Made by a program: the position numbers and the translations under genes. DNA of 64,000 nt from Sclerodactyla briareus (taxonomy: Eukaryota; Echinodermata; Holothuroidea; Dendrochirotida; Sclerodactylidae): assembly GCA_026419785.1 (NCBI GenBank), contig JAODTK010005876.1, positions 236,509 to 300,508 of the forward strand, read 5' to 3'. The number at the start of each line of letters is the position of its first letter. The stretch's first letter is position 1. The notes under the pieces are model-generated. The model did not search any database and was not told where the DNA came from. It was given only the letters and a program-made list of their open reading frames with translations. Positions 35,401 through 47,400 of the stretch are shown piece after piece.

Positions 35401-38400
35401 TTCTAGTCAGGTTACGTCAGAATGGAGCGATGGACAGCTCCGAACAGCTTCAATCGAGATTTGACCATTCTCATGTCGGAGAGGAAAGACGTTGATATAG
35501 AACAACTCGGCTTCAACAGTTGTCTCTGTGCTTCTTACGAAGTAAACACTGATAAAATGTAATTTTATTTTAGGATTAGCAGTTCCATTTGCAACGAATC
35601 GATATGACTTGATCATTTATGATGTTTCGTGCAATTAAAATTAGAGGTGGTCCCATAAAATAACCCCCAATATAGCCTTGATCAGTCCGAAAATACAGGA
35701 AGCTGATTCGCTTAGACGTCAATGAGAGCACATTGCAGAACCAGCTCGCTTCCACACCACACAGCCATTGCCCAGGGCCAAGTGCGAACAGTGCTTTCGT
35801 AAGAATTGTGTTCGCCTAGATGTTTTTGACTGTGTAAGAAACGATACAGGGACGTAATCCTGATATTCTGCTCCCTTTCATTCAATGAACTCGTTAAAAT
35901 ACAAATAGGCTATTTTTTTTTTTAAATAGAATTTTAGTGCCTTTGCCTGCAGTCTCACGGCAATTAATAGCCTAGGGTAAACAAACAACACGAACAGCCA
36001 AGTATAGGGTCACGAACAGGATTCGCATTCCTCTTTTCACTGATGTCCGTGAAAATGCCACGGTCCTGAGAATTGTCTACAATCACTTTTCAACAATTTC
36101 TCGAAATAATACACTCACAGTTTTTAGTAGACAAAAATCCCCGTCCTTCGCACATCTATACATCTCGATACATTCGATCGATACGTGCGATACATTATTC
36201 ACAATTTCACATCAACATCACGTGACCGCAAGGCTGGTGTAGTGGTTAACATTAACATTTTCGGATCTCGCGGCCAGGGTTCGATTCCTGTCGTGTGCGC
36301 AGATTCCGTTTTTCGTTTTGAGGACAGCTAGTGAATGTGGTTTGTGTATGTTAGGTGTGTTATATATTTTACACAGTTTCAATTTGAGCTATGTTTTCTA
36401 AATTTCACTGCAACGCCCTTCGTTCTATGGAAGAAGGGCAATATGATTAAGGGCAATGAATGAATGAAATTTCCTAAGATTCCCATTCAACCAAGGCACC
36501 TTATACGATCGTTTAAAGGCTCGGAACCCACTCAATGCACCAGCAGTACTCTCCAACTCTTATATGCAGAAAAATGACTAGAAGCCATAATGTATCCATT
36601 CATTGTTCTATTGATGGGGAGGTAAAATGGCTTTCCTAGGCCAGAGCTTGTCATTGTGTCATTCTGTCCATATCAGCCCACAGCTTCAGTTGCTGCTGGG
36701 ATTGGCCATTTAATTTCAACCATTTATTCGAAAGTATGCCAAGTTTCAGTAGTGAGCTAAACTCCAAGGTAAATGGTGAACGACCTCATTAAATCGGAAA
36801 TCAATCATGAAATTGAGAAATAATTATGTAGGCAATGCACTTGTTAATTGTAACCCTGGCCAGGACGGACCTGGGGAACGCAGGGACTCTGCCGTGGATG
36901 TGCGGAAAAAATGTGTTTGTTTTCTTCAGTGCTGGGGAGTTGCACACAGGTTAGCAGGGGTTGCACGGCATCTGAAAGGGTTGGGAATGCCAGCTGGGCT
37001 GTGTGCTCATTTAGCCATGCTGGGACTTGACAGGGGCTTGACAGCAGTTTTTATGAGTTTCTGTTAGTTTCTATTAACGCTGAAACATAGCTTTTACACC
37101 AGGGTATACACGTTCAGTGGGGAGTTCACTGAGAAATTCCAAATGCTATACTAGGACTTAGCCGGGGATGTTAGCAACAAAAGTGGTGCTCCTACGCAGC
37201 CAACGTTATCGGGGACTTGTGGGGATGTGCTAATTTTACAATGCACAACCCCCCACTGAGTCCTGGCTATTCCTAGGCCCCCAGGCCAGGATTATAAATG
37301 AAGAGTGCAAGAAAAGAAAGACAATCACAAGAAAAGTACACTCACTTTTGCGGAGAGCTCTTAAATCTGTTGTAGTAATTTGGTTCCCAGGTCATGATTA
37401 CCCGTCTCTGCTGGCCACGTTTGGGCTCTCGTAGGATTAAGATTTCGGAAGACGCGGCGATGCCAAAGAAGAGGTGTAAACTGAACGGGAAGAGAAAGAA
37501 AATGCTTAAACATCAAAGCAGGAAGGAAGTCAATGTAAGAGCAAAACACTCTGTTCAATGATATATTTTTCAATATTTTTTCTCAGAGGATCAAACTATC
37601 AAGACAGCAAAGGTGTAGACCTGCGTACACCGCACTCATTCTCGCTGGAATCCCCCACTAGGCTACGAACAAGGCCTCTCTAGCGGTACCTTAATGCCGG
37701 GGAGGGAGTTATCACACTCCCGACGGCAAACTGCCTACCCCTCCTTGTCCCTACCCCATCCTTGCTGAGCGCCTAGCGAGAGGGCAACTGGTACCATTTT
37801 TTGAAGTCTTTGGTATGACCCGAGCCAGGAATCGAACCCTGGTGTCCCAGGTGGAAGGCTGACACTCTACCAATAGTGGCCAACCACTTGGTTAAATATA
37901 TTCATGAGATAATTCATGTATATAGTCATTGTCTGTTGTAACCCTCGAGTCTGATCTTATGTTGGTTACAGTATTAGTACTACGTATTCTGGCAACCTAA
38001 TTGCCCCTCCCCCTCGCACGATTTCCTGTTTGGAGTGAATGTTGGGGAGAGGGCTAAACACCATGGTGGATAGTAGTATTGTGGTGATCTCTGTCATTAC
38101 AACATCATTAACATAGGATGTCTCACTTGTGAATAAAAACGAGCTCATATGCCTCTGGTGGAAAGCTCCCAGAGAAGAAAACCAAGTGTAAACTGCTTAA
38201 AGTCAATGATTCCTACACTCTGATGCACGCCCCACTTCCAGTCACCAAATAATAGGGCCACAGCTTTCCCTGCAATGTAGCCCCAACCACTGTATGTGAA
38301 AAAAAAAAAAAACACAAAAATAGTACATGGATGTGTAGGAAGTCCAAATTCTACATAAAGCTGGAATCTGTATAACACAAGGCAATCGCCCCCAGTGTCT

Positions 38401-41400
38401 TGTCTGGTTGCACGATCAGGGTTTACTTCTATCAGTCACCGATGCAAAACAATTAATACAAGGCATTCTGTGTGTTGCTTCAGAATTTGGTATTACCATT
38501 TAACAGATACAGTTTACTGATCAGTGACTAAAATCAAATTCATAAGGACTAACTGTTGACCATGTCTACCAAAGGAGTACTACTTATGCAAATTAGACAC
38601 AATACGTAATCCAGTGGACACTTTTCTGCACCATACTTTATACGTTTCATGAGAATCCAACAAACTTAAACATTTGCACAAATGTAGCAATTATAAACAT
38701 TGAATAACCCTCAGTGACTCAAATCTATTTTGGGGGGACTGGAGGTAGGCCATACCCATCAAGCCCTCTTGAATGTGAACAAAACTTGAAATTTGAAAAA
38801 TATGCAAATTAGACACACTGAATGACCTCGATGTTAAAAATGTTGCGGACTGAAGTTAAACCATGCCACCCAAATTATGGAAATTTGGCAAAATGATGCA
38901 TAAATTATGCAAATTTAGACAGGTGAATGACATCAGGACCCTGAATCTGTTGAAACATTTTCGAAATGAAGGTAAACCATACCCACCAGGTTTCATGGAA
39001 ATTCAGTTAACTGTTTACGTGAAATCTAATCGTGCCTTACTTATATTCGGTACCTATAATATATTACACAGTGTATATCGTGCAAAACCGAGGTTCAATG
39101 GAGAACAACATGATACAAATACATCAACATAGCTTGTTTAAAATGAAAGGCTTTCAACGATGACTTGAAGGATGTTACAGATGAGGAGTCCCGAAGAATT
39201 GGCGGCAGCTCCCTCCAAACCATGCAGAGTAACCCCCGATCATACCAGCCCAAACAGCAGCTATTCTTCACAAATTAGATTATTGAAGGATGCCGCCAGA
39301 GCTGCATAACTCGGCAGTTTGAGCTGGGCAAACAGGAGACACAGTCCAGTGAACACGCCAGTGGGCCTTCGTGCAGATAGGTGGGGAATAGAATGGATGG
39401 CTTCAAGTATCAAGCCAGCTAGTGAAGGGGCAAGTCCTTCTTGGAATGTATAGAATACCCAGTTGACTGTAAGCAATAACATTCATGCGTGCATCAGTCC
39501 ACGGAAGCCAGTCCTTGTACAGTGTGCGTGGGCCTTGAAGGGAAGGATCAAAGAAGCAGTTTGTAAGTGCAAAAGTTCTATGCCTTTCTTAAGACTGTCT
39601 TAAGCAATCCTGGTATAAGCTAATTGGTTCACTAGTTATGTCAATACCACATGTATTACATTTTTTTACTTATTGTCTTTTAACCAACACATTTTATTCC
39701 AAACAGTTCTACCTAGTCACTCTTCAGGAGAGTATGAAGATACCGTATAATCTGGTAATAGAAGCCTCCCCCCCCTGTAATAAACGCCCTTAGGGAGCAT
39801 ATTGCACCAAGAACGATGGAAAATAGTCTTGCACAGCTGTACACAAAGTATGGTGTTTGGAAAGTAGCCTAAACACAGTGTAGTATAGGAAATTTTAGGA
39901 GCCTATACGCAAAATTATATTTTGCCGCTTAGTCCAAAGATTAACTCAAATAACGCCCCACTGAAAATGTAAGCCCCCCCCAGGCCGTTTTATACAGATT
40001 ATACGGTAATTTCATTTGTTAGGTTATTTTACTTCGGAAAGTTCTTGTCTTTCTTAGAGACTGTCTTAGGCTATAACGGAAAAGCTAATTGGTCATCTTC
40101 TGAATCAAGGGATAGTACCGTATTCATTCCGCTAAGCGCCCAGGGCGCTTGCGAAGTATCAGGGAGAGGCGCTTACAAGGAGGATAATTTACAACTGTTT
40201 TGATTCCTTTGGGGTTGTATTTTCGTGGGATCGACTGACACTGTGTACGTAAAACCACATTCACAATATCGCACAGGCTGAAAGCGAAACAATGTCGCGA
40301 TTTCCAGAGCAGTGGATCCGCCCCCTCCGCAACCAGCTCCTTCCTGATGATGAACTCACAAAAATGATCGTTCATTCAGCAGTACAAGATAGTTTATATG
40401 TAGGGCCGGGAGAATCCGCATTTGAAATGGTGAATTCCGCGCGCCACTGAGCCCTATTAATATATGCTATGCAATATGCGCTATACAAAAACACGCTCAA
40501 AAACTATCAATTGGCCTATGTTAATACACGAACACCATTACTGCATGCCAACTATCCATTGCCCCGATTTGGCGTGGATACCGGACCAAGAAACGCGTTT
40601 GATGTGAAAGTTGCTAAAAATCCAGTGGAAAGTGTTGAATCACTCCATTCATCCATGGAATTGAGTACCGGTAGGTTACGCGAGTCACAGGACACAACAT
40701 CGTTACGCGGAGCGGCGATTGCTAGCGCTCAAGCGATTCGTGTTGTGTAGAGTGTATGGCTGTATGTACTGGCAATGAATCAATCAAAACTGACTGGGCT
40801 ACTGCTGGCATGCAAACGGAGAAAATATTTCCCAGGCTCCGCCCGCATATCGATTATATTTACAAGAGTTGCAAAAAGTTGGGTGGGCGCTTACGGGAGA
40901 TGGGTGATTAGCGGAATGAATACGGTTGTCAATTACCAGCAGGTAGACAGTTGACTCTTCTGTGTCTTTTGTCAAAACATTTTTTCAGCAACGAGTATGA
41001 AGCCAACCTCGTTTGAATGTATTTCAATTCAGAATTATCTATGAAGATCAATGATCACTGAGGCACTGCTGCGAATTTTGAAGCAGGGATAGCACTACTC
41101 AGGATTTTGGGGTCCTATGGACATCCATTTTTCAAGCAGTCTGGGTCTCAAAATGTGAGGTATGCCCATGTAATGGGTCCACCAGTTGAGGAAATACGCC
41201 TACCTTCCCTGTAATATAAATTCGGATAATTTATGTGCTAAAATTGCATTTTCGGCGACGCCCTGGAATTGGAGCTAACCGCTAACCCTGGTTCGAAGTG
41301 CTGTCTATCTGACATTAGAGTGCATGCCTCATGACCTGTTTCAACAAAATTTCTTATCAAAAATATCATCCAAAGCATTAGTGCCTATACTGATTTCTCT

Positions 41401-44400
41401 CTTTAACTTCTTAGCCATGGCTCTGGGTAATGAATTTGGAGTGCTATTTGTCAATACAATTTCACTTTCTGACTCGGACGCAATTGATCGTGAAGTTTTC
41501 GAAACTTATATTGATGGTACAGTCTATTGAGAATGCTTTGATCATATAGAATAAGTTGCTATTTGATCATCAATAGTGCATGTAGCTGTACTGCAATCCA
41601 TAATATAACCATTAGATTGTTCAAATTACCATCTGTATCTATTGGTCGTAGTTGGTTCACATAACTGTTAATTTTGTCAGTGATATCTCCAATCTATATG
41701 TTGCTTCATAGTATTCATTCAGTGCACAGTGCAAGATTTATGAAACATCTGCAGGTAGTGTACCCCATTTCAAATGAAACTATACACACACTTTAAACTA
41801 TGAACGTTTGCAGGCACTGACTCACTTATGGCAGTACATGCCTGGAAGGCACTCAGCCCCAGCATCCCCGATTCCAATCGCCTGGCCTCCTCTGGGCAAG
41901 TGCTGGACCACGAAATACGGTACTTTCAAAAATACAGTTTACGGTATGCGCGTAATGTGGAAAGGGTAACAAAAAAAATACCAAAATTGAGAGAAAGTGT
42001 ATTTTATTTTTTGCAGAACCCATTATTGTTTTGAGTAAATTTCCAAGAGAAAGAATGAATTTGACATCGTAGCCCCCTTGTTTAGGTAACAGAATATTGG
42101 GGTTATACTTATTTAGGATCTGTTTTATGTCCTGGACAATACATTTTCAGAGATTTTAAAGAGGTCAATGGTCACGCCGGATACCCCCTTGTCAATTATA
42201 CCATGCCCTCCCCTCTGAGCCTGAAACAAGAGTTAAAGCTGGAGACAGTCCCAGCACTTCTGACAATATCTGCGTGAACCAAACATCTCTGAACAAGGCT
42301 ATCGTCGCCCCCATGCGTGTCTCGCCTGGTTGCTGGATCAGTGGTTTCTTTCCATCACGTCACCATGCCAAACAATCATCAGTTTCCCATCTTGTTGCTT
42401 TCCAGATTTTGGTATTAGCATTTTTAGCAGAAACAGCTTAAATCATGACCCAATTTCAAATTTATAAATACTGATTATTGACCAGGTCGCTGAAATTAGC
42501 ACATTAGACATAATATTCAACTTCCATTGACCCATGTTCTGGGTTGGTTTTACTATCTAATAAACAACACTATGCCCCCGTAGGTCATAGTGGCTACTGG
42601 TCCTAATCTAACAAAAGTTTGTCCTATATATCGTCAACATTACCCAAAAGATTATGCCCACTGGATTATGCCCTTTACATAAATACATCACCTACTACTT
42701 CCAGCAACAACTCTCTATAGCCAAGTAAACACAGCCAGGGTTGTGTTTTGCCCCCAACCCTCTTTGCAATGAGTCTCACTTACACTCCCTAGGTAATTCA
42801 TCGCACCCCCCCCCCCCCCAACCCGGCTCACACTACCTGTGGCATCCCCTGTCCAGAGTGAAATAAGCCATCAACTTAGGCTCCTCTCCTGCAGGTGTAA
42901 CCTGACACCCTCAGGCTGTTTCACCCTAGGGTGCAACTCTCCTACATTGATTCTGCAGTAGTTCGTATACATATACTGGGTGGCCTGAGGCTATATAGGG
43001 GCTATATGGGTGATAAAGGGGTATTCCACTGAAACTTGTCAAGAGTATAGGAAACCCATTGGTGTGGTATAAATGGGACATTTAGAGGGTAGGGAAAAAG
43101 CTAATAGCGAACACAATTTCAAAGCATTCCACGTGTTGCTTCAAGATTTTGGTATTAGCATTTAACAAAAACAGATACTAATCAGTTACAATTTAAATTC
43201 AAAGGACTGATTATTGACCATGTCTACCAAAGGAGTATTAAGTTTTAAAGAAATGTGACTAGAAAGCTACACACTGAATTCCAAGATTTTCAGACTTGAC
43301 CTATGGTGACCTCAGATGACCTCGGACCTGACCCCAAAACAATAGGGCTCATTGTAATTATTGTGGGGAACATACATACCAGTATGGGCTTGTCAATCCA
43401 AGTGAAGTTGAGTTATCATGTTTACAAGCCAAAATTGGGCAAAATTTTCATTTTTTGACAAAATTAACCCCGAATTAAAACCAAAAACAATAGAGTTTCT
43501 GTACTCCCCATAAGAAAGGCTACATACCAAATTTCAACCTGATCAGACCGTTCAACCCTTCTGGACCTCACTTTGACCTCTAGGGACCTCGAGGACTCTG
43601 AACGTGACCCCAAAACAATAGGATTCATGTACTATTCATGGGGAACACACATACCAAGTATGAACTCGATCCATCCAAGTGGGGTTAAGTTACTGTGTTA
43701 ACTAGCTAAATTTGCCAAATTATCAATTTTTCACAATTTCCCTTTTTTCTCACAAATCAAACCCCGATTCATATCAAAAACAAATAGGGTTCATGTATCT
43801 CCTCATAAGAAGAAAGCTGGCATTACCGAATTTCAACTGTCGGACAGGCATTCTGGCGATTGTGTAACAGATTTTCAATATTTTGACTCTCAAAACCTGA
43901 CCCCAAAACAATAGGATCATGTATCATTATGGGGAACCCATTGACCAAGTAGGAACTCGATCCATCCAAGTGGGGTTAAGTTACTGTGTTAACTAGCTAA
44001 ATTTGCCAAATTATCAATTTTTCACAATTTCCCTCACTTTTCTCACAAATCTGACCCCGATTTTAAACCAAAAACAATAGTTTTCCTATATTCCTCATAA
44101 GAAAAGTTGCATACCGAATTTCAACCTGATCCGACCAGGCATTCTGGACTTGTGTGTTAACAAGATTTTCAGACTTTGACCTCTCTTGCCCTCAGATGAC
44201 CTTTACCTGTCCACAAAACAATAGGAATAGTATGCTCAATATGGGGAACCCTAAAACCAAGTATGAACTTGATCCATCCGGAGTTAGATGTGTTAAAAGC
44301 TAAAAATGGCCAAGCCCCAATTATCACTTGTCACAAGTTCACACAAGGTACCATTCCACCAAGTTTCATGAAAATTCTACCAAATAAAAATCGGCCACAA

Positions 44401-47400
44401 AATTATGCAAATTGGGCTACCTAAATGCAAATCAGTCACATTGAATGACCTTGTTGACCTCGTCTCTACATATTAAACTTTTTCGAGACTATGAATAAAC
44501 CATCTCCACCGAGATTTTTTTTCATGACAATCCAAACAAAATTTAAAAATAGCATAAATTAGCAAATTAAACATACTTAATTGCACAAGTAATGCTGGAA
44601 ATCTAATCAGTTCATCTACAGCTTCAGGAGTTGTGATATTAGCCTGAACTGCACAACGAAGCATCTTACCGATCAAGAAGATACCTTACAAAAGTCCAGG
44701 CCAATTTGAATTAAATATGCAAATTTATGCAAAGTATGCCATAATGAGTATGGTCATAGGGACGGAGAGTGGAGCACATTGGCCAACTGTCACCCATACA
44801 CCTCCACACAGACGTTGATAGCTGACGGCTTCTACATTTAGGAGAGAGATCGAAGGGCACGTACAGACAGCAGGACAGACAGACAGACAAACGGACAGGA
44901 CAGACAGACAGTGATCACTAGTCTTCTCCTTTAACAAAGTTTAGGCGAAACAAAAAAGACTGACAGTAATGTGGAATTGCAAGCAATACAATCGACATCA
45001 GGCAAAATTTTCAAAGCTGATCATGAATAGACATATATTTTAATGCTGAATGCTGAATAATTCAAAGTGTTAGCAACCAATCAGGAAAGTATGTCCCATG
45101 CATGCGTTTATGAGGTATCTCCAGCACAGTGTACATTTCTCATGGGTTTGTTAAAATGCACATTTCTTTAGAAGCATAAATAAGTGTAAATCAACTGATG
45201 GTCACGAAACAACCATGTTAACATTCAGATGAGGTGTTACATCCAAGGTCGCATTCACGTGTAGGTTTTTTTATGAATCATCAGAAAAGTTCAAACACAA
45301 GATGACTCACATATAGGGTCTAAGAAGCTTCATCTTGAGTTTACCATCCCTATTATATCTGGCAGACGGAAACGTTTTGTGATAATTGGCAGAAATATTC
45401 AGTAGGGCCACCAAGCCAAAGACATAGGAGCATAGATGCCATGTAACAGCCTCAATTCACTCTGGAAGATGAAACATCTCTGATGAATAAGCTTTAAAAT
45501 TTATAACTGAATTTTCTATCCCTATATTACTAAAATATTTACTGTTATATAATTTGATCAAACCAGAGACTGGGGTAAAGATATTGATGATTCCTTGATG
45601 TATCTCTTTTCAGGCATCATGGCTTCAACAGCTGCCCTAGGATGTGGAGACAAGTCTTTGAGTTGCTCAATCTGCCTAGAGAACTTAAGGAACCAAAGTG
45701 CTTCCCTGTGTTCACAGGGTTTGCAGAGAATGTCTTCAGGGTATTATTGAGAAGAAACACCATGGGAGCGTTCAATTGTCCTCTTTGCAACGAGCTCTGC
45801 AAAGTACCACCTGAGGGCGTGGATGGTTTCCGCACCGATTTCCAACAGGAGCGACTGCAGTACATCCAAGCGACAGCCGACTGCAACCGAGACAGAGGAA
45901 ACTAAAACTGAATGTGCTGGCTGACTTCAAAGGAATTGAAGGCTACATCCTACGGCTTCAAGTGCAAGGGTTTCCTCTGTGAGCAGTGTTCAAGCTTCAT
46001 CTGACCATGAAGATGATGACGGAGCACAAGACGAGCCATTCTCCTCAAGGAAAGCAGAGGCAGAAGCTCACCCTGGAGAGATTGGCCTCACGGACAGAAA
46101 CCCCCAGGTGTCCGGGCAGGTGGAGAAACCTGATGAGGTCTGATGTTAGACATGTACAAAACCTCCCAGTCTGCATGTGTGGCTCAATATGGAAGAACAC
46201 AAGGTCATGACCTCCACGATGTCAAAATCCTGGCAAGAAAAGAGCGGATGAAAGATGGAGAGGATTTCGGGACATATTGGAGCAGCACAAAGATGACATA
46301 AATCAGCTCCCAATCAGAGTAGAGGCAGTGAAGGAGAAGCTGCGGGGAGACATCATTGCGAAGAAAGGAATGTTGAAAAGAACAGCATGCCAAAACTAAC
46401 TGAGAAGATGGGACAGCAGCTGAAAAATAATGACAAAATGCTCAAAGGAAACAAGGCAGCAGCGTTGATGGATTGGAGAAACAGGAACAAGTAGCAGAAT
46501 TGGAGAAAGAAAGAGAGAAGGAAATAAAGAAAAGAAAGACAAGTACGACAACCTTATTGGTGACAGAAAAGTCAAGAATCAAGAAAACCTTGTTGAGAAA
46601 GAGGCAAGAGGATTTGTATGGTCAGAAGAATGCAAATATCAACCAGAAGAATCATGGTCTGATTGACAAAGGATACAAGGAATCTGGAGGAAGAATCTGT
46701 TAGATAAACTAGGGAATCACAACCATGGAGAACTGACAAAGATAGCTGAAGAGGCAGCTAACAGGAAAAGAATAGGTTGATACTTCAATCGACGGCAAGG
46801 CAGCATTACTGGCATTCAAGGGGATAACTGGACTGAAGCCCAATGTCTCCCTGACATCAGTAAGGCGGTGACGCTTCATTAGGGAGGGGGAAAGAAGGAT
46901 TTGCAGAGTTGGAGATATGGGACGAACTGAAGTTGATGATTTGGAAGCCATAAGGGTAATTGAAAATGGTCAGATCACAGAAGAGAACCGGAGTCGTGAT
47001 GACACTGTGAGATGGGCAGCTGAGGGCGGCACGTTCCTATATGACATCACTGATAGTGGGGAGGATCGAATCACAGGGAAAAACGAAGAACAAAAATTAC
47101 ACATATATCACTGTCACCAACAAGCAGGGTGAAATCATTAGGCAGGATCAGATAAGAAAGAGAGGATAAAGGCAAAGAGACTCCATTGCACATGTTCCTC
47201 TTTGTCTATGTTTAAAATAGCTAAGTCATGTGAAGATTGGTGACCATTGGTATCTACGATACCCAATACAGGGTCTTACAATAGTAAACGCATGAGTGAC
47301 ATTGTTAGTGACTGGAAGACCTGTGCCACTGGGAACCAGGGCTACTGACCAAAATCGCAGAAACTTGTACCATTGGTAGAACACTAAATACCTAACGTTC

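Noticed and set aside
36218..36225. TCACGTGA, a CLEAR-like site that could mark a lysosomal gene such as SPNS
   Set aside because: It abuts a SINE deep inside an intron, far from the likely promoter, and an 8-mer is weak evidence.
36235..36288. Functional tRNA gene
   Set aside because: A and B boxes are present but no acceptor or anticodon stem could be formed; the tail is that of a SINE.
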